Shown: positions 8,560 to 18,021, counted from the stretch's first letter. The stretch is 64,000 bases of DNA from Desulfocucumis sp964643075 (GCA_964643075.1 CAZXQO010000002.1:62001-126000), one strand, 5' to 3'. Notes: generated by a model from the sequence alone, not told the origin. Numbers and translations are program-made.

Positions 8560-9360
8560 TCAGCAAGATATGGATATAAATACGGACAAGAGAAAGCCAG
8601 CGGCAATACCCAGACGGGAAAAAAAGCTGTGCATTTTACAAGACTCTGGTATTAGTTCACTCCATACAACATACAGCAGCGCCCCAGCCCCTACAGCCAA
8701 CATGGCTGATATTGAATAGGGGGCAACCGCAAAATGTTGCCCTATAATAGCCCCGGCAGGGATAAACAATCCCGCCGCCGCAGTGGACAGAACCGACTTT
8801 AAATGGCGCTGGCCGGCTGCCCTGAGCAGGCCGGCCAGCGCCATGCCCTCCGGAATATTGTGTATACCAATGGCCAGGGCCAGCATAATGCCCAGCTTTT
8901 CGTCCGCCTCAAAACCAGCCCCAATGGCCAGCCCCTCGGGAAGGTTGTGCAACGCCACGCCCAGCCCCAATAAATAAGCGGTTTTCAACAGCCCAGCCCC
9001 AGCAGGAAAAGGGCTTCCGGCTATTGGCTCCTTTGTACACGAACAGGTTGGACAAAGGCCGCTGACATGCAAATGAGGCAGCAGCACATCAACCATCCGG
9101 CCCAGCAGAATCCCACAAACAAAGCCAACTGCTGCGGCGCTGAAAGAGCCAATTTGCACTGCAGCCGGCAGCAGATCAATAAACACAATGGTAAAGCCTA
9201 TACCTGCAGCCGCCCCTAGCATCAGGGAGAGTCCTTTTTGACCCGGACCGCCACATAAAGATGAAAACACGCCGCCCAGTGCGGTGGCCAGTCCTGATAT
9301 AAGGGGAATCAGTATATAGGCAGGCAATCTATCACCCCGTTTTGTTGGCTTGCGCCGCAT
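8560..9360 (-). CDS. ZIP-family divalent metal transporter
   Basis: A 266-residue membrane protein with about eight helices. The two metal-site motifs of ZIP transporters are present: ALHNLPEGLAIG and GIHNIPEGMAL. A Cys-rich loop (GLCPTCSCTKEP) lies between helices at about residues 102-113, where ZIP proteins often carry a metal-binding His/Cys loop. It probably imports zinc or another divalent metal across the cytoplasmic membrane. It follows hemL on the same strand after a hairpin. Metal supply for HemB is a possible link, but that is speculation. Confidence 0.9.
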   Translation of the reverse strand: MRRKPTKRGDRLPAYILIPLISGLATALGGVFSSLCGGPGQKGLSLMLGAAAGIGFTIVFIDLLPAAVQIGSFSAAAVGFVCGILLGRMVDVLLPHLHVSGLCPTCSCTKEPIAGSPFPAGAGLLKTAYLLGLGVALHNLPEGLAIGAGFEADEKLGIMLALAIGIHNIPEGMALAGLLRAAGQRHLKSVLSTAAAGLFIPAGAIIGQHFAVAPYSISAMLAVGAGALLYVVWSELIPESCKMHSFFSRLGIAAGFLLSVFISISC

Positions 9361-9413
9361 CAGTTAATATCTATTCCTATATGATAGGAAAATACCGTAA
9401 AAATATACCTCCA

Positions 9414-9445
9414 AAGGGGACCTATCCTCCCGGACAGGTCCCCTT
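9414..9445. terminator. Hairpin downstream of hemL
   Basis: Perfect 10-base arms AAGGGGACCT and AGGTCCCCTT around a 12-base loop, about 60 bases past the hemL stop. The U run after the stem is weak, so termination is likely but not certain. Confidence 0.5.
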
Positions 9446-9505
9446 GCATATAATCAAAGATTTTTTACTTCTGTCAGGAAGATATGGAAACCCAGGCAAA
9501 AGAGA

Positions 9506-10804
9506 TTATATTGCCGCAATTTTATAGGCTTTGTGTGCAGCCGCTACGGTTCGTTCAATTTGCTCGTCGGTGTGGGCCAGGGACATGAAGGCGGCCTCAA
9601 ACTGCGACGGCGCCAGGTAAATTCCCTCTTCCAGCATAGCTTTGAAATATCTGGCGTATTTTTCTGTATCCGAGGAACAGGCGGTTTTATAATCGGCTAC
9701 CTGACCGGAGGTAAAAAATCCGCACATCATGGAGCCCACCCGGTTGAAGGAGACAGCCACACCAGCGGCGGCAGCGGCTTCCGCCAGCCCATCGGCCAGC
9801 TTTTTCGCCTTGCGCTGCAGTTCATTATAGGTTCCCGGCCTGGACAGTATCTTCAGCGTGGTTATGCCCGCCGTCACCGCCAGGGGGTTACCCGAGAGGG
9901 TCCCGGCCTGATAAACAGGGCCGGAGGGCGCCATCATGGCCATAATGTCTTTCCTGCCACCATACGCCCCCACCGGCAGGCCGCCGCCGATAACCTTGCC
10001 CATACAGGTAAGATCCGGTGTTACCCCGTAATAAGACTGGGCTCCTCCGTAGGAAAGCCTGAAGCCGGTAATCACTTCGTCAAATACGAGCAGTGCTTTA
10101 TATTCCGCTGTTATTTCCCTGAGTCCCTGTAAAAAACCCGGGGCCGGGGGGACAACCCCCATGTTGCCGGCCACCGGCTCTACAATGACACCGGCAATGT
10201 CCTCCCCTTCCAGCCTGAATATTTCCCTTAGGGTATCCAGGTCATTGTATGGAGCGTTAATGGTATTGGCCGCCACGCCAGCCGGGACTCCGGGGCTGGT
10301 GGGCACCCCCAGGGTAAGTGCCCCGGAGCCGGCCTTAATTAGTAACATGTCTGCATGCCCGTGGTAGCAGCCCTCGAATTTCACTATTTTATTGCGACCG
10401 GTATAGGCCCTGGCCAGTCTAAGTGCGCTCATGGTGGCCTCTGTGCCGGAATTTACCAGCCGGACCATTTCCACCCCCGGCATGGCCTCCACAATCATTT
10501 CCGCCAGAGTAGTCTCCAGTTCCGTGGGTGCTCCGAAACTTGTCCCCATCTCCAGGCACCCCCGCAGCGCCTCCACCACCTCGGGGTGCAGGTGGCCGAG
10601 AACCAGCGGACCCCAGGAACCCACGTAATCAATAAAAACATTGCCGTCCACGTCCTGTATTTGGGCTCCTTTGCCCCCGCTGATAAACAGGGGGTTTAAA
10701 CCCACCGATTTAAACGCCCTGACGGGGCTGTTCACGCCGCCGGGTATATATTCCTGGGCTCTTTTAAACATTTCCACCGAACGATCTGTTTTCATAAACG
10801 GCAC
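9506..10804 (-). CDS. hemL: Glutamate-1-semialdehyde 2,1-aminomutase
   Basis: A 432-residue PLP enzyme of normal GSA aminotransferase length. It converts glutamate-1-semialdehyde to 5-aminolevulinate, the second committed step of the C5 pathway. Visible features: VNSGTEATMSALRLAR, the FEGCYHGHADM segment, LVFDEVITGFR, and the lysine in CMGKVIGGGLPVGA that binds PLP. ATG 10804 gives MPFMKTDRSVEMF. It is the last gene of the heme cluster, 26 bases after ahbB, while hemA lies at the upstream end. Confidence 0.97.
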   Translation of the reverse strand: MPFMKTDRSVEMFKRAQEYIPGGVNSPVRAFKSVGLNPLFISGGKGAQIQDVDGNVFIDYVGSWGPLVLGHLHPEVVEALRGCLEMGTSFGAPTELETTLAEMIVEAMPGVEMVRLVNSGTEATMSALRLARAYTGRNKIVKFEGCYHGHADMLLIKAGSGALTLGVPTSPGVPAGVAANTINAPYNDLDTLREIFRLEGEDIAGVIVEPVAGNMGVVPPAPGFLQGLREITAEYKALLVFDEVITGFRLSYGGAQSYYGVTPDLTCMGKVIGGGLPVGAYGGRKDIMAMMAPSGPVYQAGTLSGNPLAVTAGITTLKILSRPGTYNELQRKAKKLADGLAEAAAAAGVAVSFNRVGSMMCGFFTSGQVADYKTACSSDTEKYARYFKAMLEEGIYLAPSQFEAAFMSLAHTDEQIERTVAAAHKAYKIAAI

Positions 10805-10830
10805 CGCCTTAATTTATGTAGTTGTTAATT

Positions 10831-11298
10831 TTACACGAAATATTTCATGGAATTCTTTTTTAATTCCCTGCTGCTGAATATCACCTGATAATCACCGGCG
10901 CCTGTGGCCTCCGACATCCTCCGGGCAATCTCCCGGCAATCCTCCTCGGTCCTGCCGTGTACCATGGTAAATATGGTATATGGCCAGTCAGACAGCGATT
11001 TGCGGTTATAGCAGTGGGTTACCTCCGGGAAATCAGCCAGGCGCTGACCCATTTCCACAGCCCGTCCTGGCTCCACCTTCCAGACCACCATAGCGTTGGC
11101 CACAAAACCGATATCCTGGTGCCGCAGGGTAGCGCCGAAACGGCGGATAACGCCCCTGTCCATAAATTCCTTTATTTTATCAATGAGCTGGCCCTCCGTC
11201 ATACCCAGCCTTTCAGCTATGGACAGAAAAGGACGTCTTTCCAGAGAAATTCCTTCCTGGAGTTCCCGCACAATCTCTTTTTCCATTTCGGTAAGCAT
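10831..11298 (-). CDS. ahbB: Siroheme decarboxylase subunit AhbB
   Basis: A 155-residue AsnC/Lrp-like protein: winged helix in the first 60 residues, then a ligand domain with THCYNRKSLSDWPYTIFTMV. Such paired Lrp-like proteins (AhbA/AhbB, related to NirD/L/G/H) decarboxylate siroheme to 12,18-didecarboxysiroheme in the alternative heme pathway, rather than acting as regulators. The WPYTIFTMVHG stretch is typical of the AhbB subunit. It begins two bases after its partner ends, implying coupled translation and a heteromeric complex. The A versus B naming rests on motif memory. Confidence 0.85.
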   Translation of the reverse strand: MLTEMEKEIVRELQEGISLERRPFLSIAERLGMTEGQLIDKIKEFMDRGVIRRFGATLRHQDIGFVANAMVVWKVEPGRAVEMGQRLADFPEVTHCYNRKSLSDWPYTIFTMVHGRTEEDCREIARRMSEATGAGDYQVIFSSRELKKNSMKYFV

Positions 11299-11300
11299 GA

Positions 11301-11762
11301 TTACTCCTCGGAAAGGTCAAAATTGACCCGGATTTTAAATATATGCTCCGCCGGCAGGTCAATCAGATCCACAATACCTGTTTTCTGCCTGATCTCGTCC
11401 AATAATGCCCCGATATTTTCCCGGCTTTCCGCCAGTAGGGTAAACCACATGTTGTAATCATGATCCCTCAGATAATTGTGAGTGATGCCCGGAAAAGCAT
11501 TTATTATACCAGCCACTTCCGTTATCCTGCCCGCAGGCACCTTCATGGCGCAGAGGGTACCGGTGTAGCCGACTTTTCTGGAATCGAAAACGGCGCCCAG
11601 CCGCCTGATAATTCCCATGTCGATCAGGCGGCGCAGCCTGGCAATTATATCTTCCTCGTTGGTGTCCAGTACACTCGCCATTTCCCGGTACGGCTCAGGG
11701 CTGACGGGCAAACCCGACTGTATGTAATCCAGTAGCCTGGCATCCATTTTATCCAAATCCAT
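11301..11762 (-). CDS. ahbA: Siroheme decarboxylase subunit AhbA
   Basis: A 153-residue AsnC/Lrp-like protein starting MDLDKMDARLLDYIQSGLP. The open frame extends further upstream into ahbD, but ATG 11762 with a GGGGGG stretch just before it gives the family length. The motif THNYLRDHDYNMWFTLLAE is characteristic of the other half of siroheme decarboxylase. It lies 7 bases after ahbD and directly before ahbB. Confidence 0.85.
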   Translation of the reverse strand: MDLDKMDARLLDYIQSGLPVSPEPYREMASVLDTNEEDIIARLRRLIDMGIIRRLGAVFDSRKVGYTGTLCAMKVPAGRITEVAGIINAFPGITHNYLRDHDYNMWFTLLAESRENIGALLDEIRQKTGIVDLIDLPAEHIFKIRVNFDLSEE

Positions 11763-11769
11763 ATATCTA

Positions 11770-12771
11770 CTATTCCCCCCGGATCTTCCCGGATTCCCTG
11801 TATAAGCACCACGGCTCCTCGGCCATATAGTCCCCGTTATAGTAATTGGCTCTGGCCCTGCAGCCGCCGCATATTTTCTGATAGCGACAAGACCCGCAGC
11901 CGCCGGTATATTCCTCCGTGCGCAGCCTCTTAAAAACAGGGTTATCCCGCCAGATTTCACTGAAAGGCGTTTCCCTGACATTTCCTACCGGCACATCCAG
12001 ATAGGCGCAAGGCTGCACCTTGCCCACCGGGCTGATTATACAGTATGAAATCCCGGCCAGACAGCCCTTACTGAATCTTGTCTCAATCCCCAGTTCTTTA
12101 GCAATGCGCATGAACTGTGGCGCGCAGGTAGGCTTCAGCTCAATGCCGACCTGCTTCTGCTTCTGCATTATCCTGGTAAGCAGCGACTCGTACCTGTTGG
12201 CCCTTAGGGACTCTTCCTCTATATCCGCCCCCCTGCCGGTGGGCACCAGGAAGAATACGTGGTGGGCCATGGCGCCTATCTCCACCGCAAAGTCGGTAAG
12301 GTTCTCCACCTCTTCATAGTTCCAGTCCATCACCGTGGTGTGAATCTGGAAAGGCAGCCCGGCTTCCCTGCAGGCTTTCATACCGTCCACCGCCGCCTGC
12401 CAGCAGCCCTGCGCCGCCCTGAATTCATCGTGTCTTGCCGGGTCGGCGCTATCCAGGCTGATACCCATGGCCATAGCCCCGGACCTTTTCAGCCTGACCG
12501 CCACCTCTCCGGTAATCAGCGTGCCATTGGAGCCGAATACCGACCGCAGGCCCTTTGCCCTGGCATGTTCCACCAGGGCAAAGATGTCGTCCCTCATCAG
12601 TGGCTCGCCGCCGCTGAAAATCATTATTTTAAAACCGGCCCGGGCAATTTCATCAATCAGGGCCAGGCCTTCTTCTGTATTTAATTCCTCTTCCTTCTTC
12701 ACCCCGGCATCCCGGTAGCAGTGCCGGCAGTAAAGATTGCAGGCGTTGGTTGTATTCCAGGAGACAAGCAT
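11770..12771 (-). CDS. ahbD: Radical SAM heme synthase AhbD
   Basis: A radical SAM/SPASM-type enzyme of about 333 residues with the cluster motif CNLYCRHC near its N-terminus, FSGGEPLMRDD, and a C-terminal set of cysteines (GCLAGISYC, PCAYLD, GGCGSCRYQKICGGC) for auxiliary clusters. AhbD turns the two propionates of iron-coproporphyrin III into vinyls, giving heme. The frame is open to 12852, but ATG 12771 with AAGGAG nine bases upstream starts the conserved MLVSWNTTNACN. It is followed by ahbA-ahbB. Assignment to AhbD rather than AhbC relies on the short N-terminus and C-terminal Cys pattern. Confidence 0.85.
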   Translation of the reverse strand: MLVSWNTTNACNLYCRHCYRDAGVKKEEELNTEEGLALIDEIARAGFKIMIFSGGEPLMRDDIFALVEHARAKGLRSVFGSNGTLITGEVAVRLKRSGAMAMGISLDSADPARHDEFRAAQGCWQAAVDGMKACREAGLPFQIHTTVMDWNYEEVENLTDFAVEIGAMAHHVFFLVPTGRGADIEEESLRANRYESLLTRIMQKQKQVGIELKPTCAPQFMRIAKELGIETRFSKGCLAGISYCIISPVGKVQPCAYLDVPVGNVRETPFSEIWRDNPVFKRLRTEEYTGGCGSCRYQKICGGCRARANYYNGDYMAEEPWCLYRESGKIRGE

Positions 12772-12796
12772 ATAGAACAGCTCCTTCCCGGCGAAT

Positions 12797-12904
12797 TGAG
12801 AGGTGGGACGTGGGAAGTCAGAAGTGGGAATACATAAACAGTAGGAAATCACTCTGCCAATTCCCTTTAGTCACTCACTTCTAAACTCTCACTTCACACT
12901 TCCC
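12797..12904. repeat. Imperfect inverted repeat between hemB and ahbD
   Basis: GAGAGGTGGGACGTGGGAAG (from 12797) and its continuation AGAAGTGGGAA face an imperfect complement rich in CACTTC and TTCCCA at 12867-12904. It is low-complexity and looks like intergenic repeat debris; it may form a weak stem. Confidence 0.35.
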
Positions 12905-12922
12905 AAATGCCAGTTGAAAGTT

Positions 12923-13906
12923 TTAGGAGCGGCCTTCCTGCAGCCACAAGGCCACATCCTTGGCGTGGTAGGTTAGTATTATATCGGCCCCGGCCCTTTT
13001 CATGCCGGTAAGGGACTCCAGCACCACCCGGCGCTCGTCCAGCCACCCTTTGGCGGCAGCAGCCTTCACCATGGCATATTCCCCGCTGACATTGTATGCT
13101 GCCACCGGATAACCGAACTCCTCTTTAACCGCCTTAATTATGTCCATATAAGCCAGAGCAGGCTTGACCATAACAATATCCGCCCCCTCTTCAATATCCA
13201 GGGCGGTTTCCCGGAGTGCTTCCAGGGCGTTAGGGGGATCCATCTGGTAAGCCTTGCGGTCGCCAAACTGCGGCGCCGACCCGGCGGCTTCCCGGAAAGG
13301 GCCGTAGTAGGCAGAGGCGAATTTAGCCGAATAGGCCATAATGGGTATGTCCTGGTAGCCCTCCCGGTCCAGAGCCTCCCTGATAGCGCCAACCCTGCCG
13401 TCCATCATGTCACTAGGGGCCACCATATCCGCCCCGGCCCTGACGTGGGAGAGTGCAGAGCGGGACAGCAACTCCAGGGTGGGGTCGTTAAGCACCCGGC
13501 CATCCCTGATTACTCCGCAGTGGCCGTGGTCCGTGAACTCGCATAGGCAAACATCGGTAATGACCAGCAGTCCTGGAAATTCCTTCTTGACGGCCCGGAT
13601 GGCCTCCTGTACCACGCCGCTGTCATCATAGGCCCCGGAGCCCAGTGCATCCTTCGTTTCCGGTATGCCAAACAACAGTATCGCCGGTATGCCCAGAGAG
13701 TTAACCTGGTCCACCTCTGCCAGCAGGTTGTCCACCGACAGATTATATACACCCGGCATGGATTCCACCGGCTTTTTAACCCCGCTGCCATAAGTTACGA
13801 ATAGCGGGTAGATCAGGTCGTCCACTGACAGTTGGGTTTCCCTGACCATCCTGCGGATAGTCTCGCTGGCCCTGAGCCGCCTGGGGCGGTACACGGGAAA
13901 TCTCAT
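12923..13906 (-). CDS. hemB: Porphobilinogen synthase (ALA dehydratase)
   Basis: A 327-residue TIM-barrel enzyme joining two 5-aminolevulinates into porphobilinogen. Active-site segments include MAYSAKFASAYYGPFREAAG and MVKPALAYMDII with the two Schiff-base lysines, and YNVSGEYAM. The VCLCEFTDHGHCG segment has the three Cys of the zinc-type site. The open frame runs to 13972, but ATG 13906 with GGAGG upstream starts the conserved MRFPVYRPRRLR. It lies between ahbC and ahbD, so it is transcribed with the Ahb genes. Confidence 0.96.
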   Translation of the reverse strand: MRFPVYRPRRLRASETIRRMVRETQLSVDDLIYPLFVTYGSGVKKPVESMPGVYNLSVDNLLAEVDQVNSLGIPAILLFGIPETKDALGSGAYDDSGVVQEAIRAVKKEFPGLLVITDVCLCEFTDHGHCGVIRDGRVLNDPTLELLSRSALSHVRAGADMVAPSDMMDGRVGAIREALDREGYQDIPIMAYSAKFASAYYGPFREAAGSAPQFGDRKAYQMDPPNALEALRETALDIEEGADIVMVKPALAYMDIIKAVKEEFGYPVAAYNVSGEYAMVKAAAAKGWLDERRVVLESLTGMKRAGADIILTYHAKDVALWLQEGRS

Positions 13907-14001
13907 TATACAAACCTCCAACACAAAAAGAGTGTTAATGAACTTAAGGCTGCAAATACACAGTAACATCATTATAAGTTAATAAGTTGGGTGCCTGACC
14001 C

Positions 14002-15174
14002 CTAAATGCCTATTTCCTCATCCGTCAAATAGCAGGCCGGGTCGGGGGCCCAGAAATCGCCGTATACAGCCTCGGCCCTGGCCCTGAAATTGCCGTTGCA
14101 CAGGTCCAGCCATTGGCACCTGGCACACCTGCCGTGCAGCAGGTTCCTGCGGTTTTTCAGCCCTGCCAGGATAGGATGGGATAGGTCTGTCCAGATTTCG
14201 CCAAATTTCCGTTCCTTTACGTTGCCAAAAGTATGATTGCGGGTAAACTGGTCCGGATGAACGTATCCATGCCAGTCCACCTCCCCGATGGCGATGCCGG
14301 TGCGGTTTCCACCGTTGCGCTGTAATAGTTCCAGCGCTTCAACAGCCCTCTCCGGGTCCTCCCGCCTCATTTTCAGGTAAAGGTATATAGCGTCGCAGTG
14401 ATTGTCCACCGTGAGCACCTCTGTATATATGCCCCGGCGGTGGAAATCCGCAGTTCTTTCCATAATCAATTCAAGTGCTTCTCTGGATTCCCCGTGGGAA
14501 AGGTCTTCATCCATCATGGCGCTTCCCCTGCCGGAATATACCAGATGGTAGAAACAAACCCTCGGTATTTTCTCTTCACCGATTAGGTCGAATATATCGT
14601 TCAGTTGGCTATAATTGTGGCGGTTGATGGTAAAACGAAGTCCCACCCGCTGGCCTATATCCATACAGTTGCGAATACCCCGCAGGGCGTCGTCAAAAGC
14701 ACCCTTTTTGCCCCGGAAGAAATCATTTTTCTCCCCGATACCGTCAAGGCTTATGCCTACGTAGCCCACGCCAATTTTTCGCAAATCAGCTGCCGTAGTG
14801 CGATCAATAAGGGTACCGTTAGTGGATATGGTAGGCCTTATGCCTCTGCCGGCGGTATGGGCGGCCAGATCAAAGAAATCCGGCCGGATCAGCGGCTCCC
14901 CGCCGGAAAACAACAGCACCGGCACGTTAAATTCCGCCAGATCGTCGATAAAATCAATTGCCTCCCCGGTGGTAAGCTCACCCTCATATTTTTTGGCATC
15001 GGACTCCGAGTAACAGTGCCGGCATTTAAGGTTGCAGGTGCGGGTCATGTTCCACACCACCACCGGGCCTACGCCCGAGGCAGCACCGTGCACCTGCCCG
15101 CCGGAGGTTTTATGGTAGCGCAGGGAATCACCGAAATTTTCCGAGCCGCAAAGAAGCCTGCTTATACTGATCAT
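14002..15174 (-). CDS. ahbC: Radical SAM 12,18-didecarboxysiroheme deacetylase AhbC
   Basis: A 390-residue radical SAM/SPASM protein. The N-terminus MISISRLLCGSENFGDSLRY followed by VVVWNMTRTCNLKCRHC is the AhbC/NirJ pattern, and LLFSGGEPLIRPDFF follows. C-terminal cysteines (GRCARCQWLDLC, PACYL) bind auxiliary clusters. AhbC removes the two acetate side chains of didecarboxysiroheme to give iron-coproporphyrin III. ATG 15174 is the start. A hairpin lies between it and the upstream cobA-hemD gene, so it may also have its own promoter. Confidence 0.88.
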   Translation of the reverse strand: MISISRLLCGSENFGDSLRYHKTSGGQVHGAASGVGPVVVWNMTRTCNLKCRHCYSESDAKKYEGELTTGEAIDFIDDLAEFNVPVLLFSGGEPLIRPDFFDLAAHTAGRGIRPTISTNGTLIDRTTAADLRKIGVGYVGISLDGIGEKNDFFRGKKGAFDDALRGIRNCMDIGQRVGLRFTINRHNYSQLNDIFDLIGEEKIPRVCFYHLVYSGRGSAMMDEDLSHGESREALELIMERTADFHRRGIYTEVLTVDNHCDAIYLYLKMRREDPERAVEALELLQRNGGNRTGIAIGEVDWHGYVHPDQFTRNHTFGNVKERKFGEIWTDLSHPILAGLKNRRNLLHGRCARCQWLDLCNGNFRARAEAVYGDFWAPDPACYLTDEEIGI

Positions 15175-15224
15175 AGCTGTAATTACACCTGCCCTGTCAC
15201 TGGTTTTGCTGTAATACTAACAGG

Positions 15225-15290
15225 CATTCAGAATTCAGAATATTTTGAGACGATAAACCGTTCTCTCATTCTAACTCCTGACTCCTGAGT
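15225..15290. repeat. Low-complexity AATTCAGAATTC-type repeat
   Basis: GCATTCAGAATTCAGAATA (about 15223-15241) is mirrored imperfectly by CTCATTCTAACTCCTGACTC (about 15268). Such ATTCAG/CTGAAT strings are common intergenic debris; here they lie in the possible leader of ahbC. Confidence 0.35.
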
Positions 15291-15302
15291 AGTTACGTGT
15301 TT

Positions 15303-15343
15303 TTTAATTAAAACCCCGGCAAATAAAGAATATGGCCGGGGTT
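15303..15343 (-). terminator. Hairpin after cobA-hemD
   Basis: Arms AACCCCGGC (15312-15320) and GCCGGGGTT (15335-15343) form a GC-rich stem followed on the minus strand by TTTAATTAAAAA. It could attenuate or end transcription before ahbC. Confidence 0.6.
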
Positions 15344-15355
15344 CTGCCGCTGTCA

Positions 15356-16891
15356 TTATACCATAGTTTTTCCGAAGTGTTCCACTATCGCCTCTACCAG
15401 CCCATCTATGGTGTAGCTGGCGGACTCTATATGGACCGGGATGTTCAGTTCCCGGGCGGTATCCGCAGTTATGGGGCCAATACAGGCCACGGCGACCCCC
15501 TTCAGTAGTCCTGGCAATGCACCTGTGCCCAGCAGGCGCACAAAATTCCTTACGGTGGATGAACTGGTAAAGGTAATGACGTTTATACCGCCCTCACGGA
15601 GCAGGGTGCGTATCAGTTCCGCATCCCCGCCGCCCTCCACGGTGCGATAGGCCACCACCTCATCCAGCACGGCGCCCATCAGGGCCAAGGCCTCCGGCAG
15701 CACCTTCCGGGCTATATCAGCCCTGGGCAGCAGCACCCGGTCACCTGGATTAACCTTTCCTTTTAAACCTTCCGCAATCTCCTCCGCCCGATACTCTCCC
15801 GGCACATAATCAACCTGTAGCCCATAGGATTCCAGTTCCTCCCGGGTTTTGGGGCCGATGGCGCAAAGTCTTACTCCCTGCAGATCCCGGATGTCCCGAC
15901 CCAAAAACAGCAAGCGGCTGAAGAAATATTTTACCCCGTTTACGCTGGTAAATATTATCCAGCTATAATCTCCCGCCCGTCCGATGGCCCGGTCCATGGG
16001 AGCATAGTCATCCGGGCCGGTAACGCTAATAGTGGGAAACTCCAGCGGCTCGCCGCCCAGTCCCTCAATGGCCGCTGAAAGAACGCTGGCCTGCTCCCGG
16101 GAGCGGGTAACCAGTATCCTTCGGCCAAACAGAGGCTTATTTTCAAACCATTTAAGTCTATCCCTTAAATTTACTACTTCCCCCACCACTATAACCGCAG
16201 GGTTGCTAAAATTCTCCAGGGCCGCCCGTTCCGCTATATCCTTCAGAGTACCCACCAGGGTGCACTGCTCCGGTCTGGTCCCCCAGCGGATCAGCGCCAC
16301 GGGGGTGCTTTCGCTGCGACCATGCTCAATCAGCTTGGCGGCTATGGCCGGCAGATTGCCCATACCCATTAAAAACACCAGTGTCCCGAAGCCATTGGCA
16401 ATACCAGGCCAATTAATGTCACTGTCATCCTTGGAGGGATCCTCGTTGCCAGTGATAATGGCCAGGGAGGAGGTAACCCCCCTGTGGGTTACCGGTATGC
16501 CGGCATAGGCAGGCACAGCCACAGCCGATGTAACACCCGGCACCACTTCAAAGGTAATACCCCTTTCCACCAGCGCCTCAGCTTCTTCTCCGCCACGGCC
16601 GAAAACAAAAGGGTCGCCCCCCTTTAAGCGGGTTACCACCTTGCCCTCCAGGGCCTTTTGCACCAACAAGAGGTTGATTTCCTCCTGTTTCATGGCATGA
16701 CGTTCCGGGCTCTTGCCCACATATATAAGTTCCGCCCCCCGTCCGGCGTGTGCCAGCAGGCGAATTCCTGCCAGGCGGTCATATACCAGTACCTCGGCCT
16801 TTTTAATACATTCCAGCCCCCGCACGGTGATTAACCCCGGGTCACCGGGACCGGCCCCTACCAGGTATACAATTCCCTTATTCATTAACAT
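15356..16891 (-). CDS. Fused uroporphyrinogen-III C-methyltransferase / uroporphyrinogen-III synthase
   Basis: A roughly 510-residue two-domain protein. The N-terminal half (to about 250) is the SAM-dependent methyltransferase CobA/SumT, with YLVGAGPGDPGLITVRG, the VVTRLKGGDPFVFGRG motif and GVTSAVAVPAYAGIPVTHRG. The C-terminal half is HemD, which closes the hydroxymethylbilane ring with inversion of ring D. Combining them channels uroporphyrinogen III to precorrin-2 and onward to siroheme. The start is ATG 16891 or 16885; it overlaps the hemC stop by a few bases, so the two are coupled. Confidence 0.94.
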   Translation of the reverse strand: MLMNKGIVYLVGAGPGDPGLITVRGLECIKKAEVLVYDRLAGIRLLAHAGRGAELIYVGKSPERHAMKQEEINLLLVQKALEGKVVTRLKGGDPFVFGRGGEEAEALVERGITFEVVPGVTSAVAVPAYAGIPVTHRGVTSSLAIITGNEDPSKDDSDINWPGIANGFGTLVFLMGMGNLPAIAAKLIEHGRSESTPVALIRWGTRPEQCTLVGTLKDIAERAALENFSNPAVIVVGEVVNLRDRLKWFENKPLFGRRILVTRSREQASVLSAAIEGLGGEPLEFPTISVTGPDDYAPMDRAIGRAGDYSWIIFTSVNGVKYFFSRLLFLGRDIRDLQGVRLCAIGPKTREELESYGLQVDYVPGEYRAEEIAEGLKGKVNPGDRVLLPRADIARKVLPEALALMGAVLDEVVAYRTVEGGGDAELIRTLLREGGINVITFTSSSTVRNFVRLLGTGALPGLLKGVAVACIGPITADTARELNIPVHIESASYTIDGLVEAIVEHFGKTMV

Positions 16892-17819
16892 CAAACTCCC
16901 TGCGTACTGTCCTCAGTATCTCACCGGCGCCCTGCTTCAGCATATCCTCGGCCAGCCTGACCCCCAGCCCGGCCGGATCACCCAGCGGGCCGGTAAGGAA
17001 GCGGCGTATTAGCAATTTGCCATCCAGGCTGGCCACAACCCCCTCCAACAGCAGTTCATCCCCATCCACCAGTCCCAAGGCACCTATGGGAACCTGGCAG
17101 CCTCCCTCCAGACGGCGCATCAGCCCTCTCTCCGCGGTGATAGCAGCCCGGGAGGAAGGATGGTCAATGGCAGCCGTAATTTCGGCCATTTCCCTGTTAT
17201 CTTCCTTTATTTCAATGCCTATGGAGCCCTGGCCCACCGCCGGCAGGCTCACCTCATAGGGAATCAACTGGGTGATTCTGTCCCGCAGATTCAGGCGGTG
17301 TATGCCGGCATAGGCCAGCACGGTGGCGTCGATGTCGGTCTCCTCCAGTTTGCGCAGCCTGGTCAACAGATTTCCCCTCATTACTGCCATTTTGAAGTCG
17401 GGCCTGTAATTTAGCAACTGGGCAGTCCGGCGCAGACTACTGGTGCCGATGACGGCGCCGGCGGGCAATTCATCCAGGTTCAAACCCCTTTTAGAAATCA
17501 ACACATCCCCCGGGTGCTCCCTCCGGCAGACCGCGCCTATAATCAGTCCCCGGGGCAACTCGGTGGGCAAATCCTTCATGCTATGCACAGCCATGTCTAT
17601 CTCGCCCCTGAGCATGGCCATTTCCAGCTCTTTGGTAAACAGCCCTTTATCCCCCAGCTTGGCCAGGGCCGCGTCCAGTATATTATCTCCCTTGGTTTTC
17701 ATCCCCACTACCCGGAATACTCTCCCCGGGTACAGGCGGCGCAGGTTTTCCACCACCCATTCCGCCTGCCACATGGCCAGCCTGCTGTCCCTGCTGCCCA
17801 CCACTATTTCCTGTCTCAT
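16878..17819 (-). CDS. hemC: Hydroxymethylbilane synthase (porphobilinogen deaminase)
   Basis: A 313-residue enzyme that links four porphobilinogens. Seen motifs: VVGSRDSRLAMWQAEWV, SMKDLPTELPRGL, IGTSSLRRTAQL, and GGCQVPIGALG with the Cys that carries the dipyrromethane cofactor. The frame is open to 17843, but ATG 17819 preceded by TGGAGG starts at the conserved MRQEIVVGSRDS. It overlaps cobA-hemD at its end. About 200 bases separate it from hemA, containing only a weak inverted repeat. Confidence 0.96.
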   Translation of the reverse strand: MRQEIVVGSRDSRLAMWQAEWVVENLRRLYPGRVFRVVGMKTKGDNILDAALAKLGDKGLFTKELEMAMLRGEIDMAVHSMKDLPTELPRGLIIGAVCRREHPGDVLISKRGLNLDELPAGAVIGTSSLRRTAQLLNYRPDFKMAVMRGNLLTRLRKLEETDIDATVLAYAGIHRLNLRDRITQLIPYEVSLPAVGQGSIGIEIKEDNREMAEITAAIDHPSSRAAITAERGLMRRLEGGCQVPIGALGLVDGDELLLEGVVASLDGKLLIRRFLTGPLGDPAGLGVRLAEDMLKQGAGEILRTVRREFDVNE

Positions 17820-18021
17820 GGATATCCTCCAATCAGCATCCAAAGAGCAGCGCGCACAAACTTATCAAAAAGCTTACCCCCTGATGCGCCCTTTTACGCA
17901 GGAGGGAAACCCTTGCCCCATAAAGCTGCATGGGCGCCTGCCCAATAACAAGCCGGACAAACCTGAAGCTGTTTTGTAACGCCTCCGGTTTGCCCGCATT
18001 AATTTCTATAACATATTTTAT

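Noticed and set aside
9533..10132. Long plus-strand frame opposite hemL
   Set aside because: It lies entirely antisense to a well-conserved enzyme and has no recognisable protein features.
10831..11762. Lrp/AsnC transcription regulators
   Set aside because: Paired, coupled, and located between ahbD and hemL with the AhbA/AhbB motifs, so they are taken as siroheme decarboxylase subunits.
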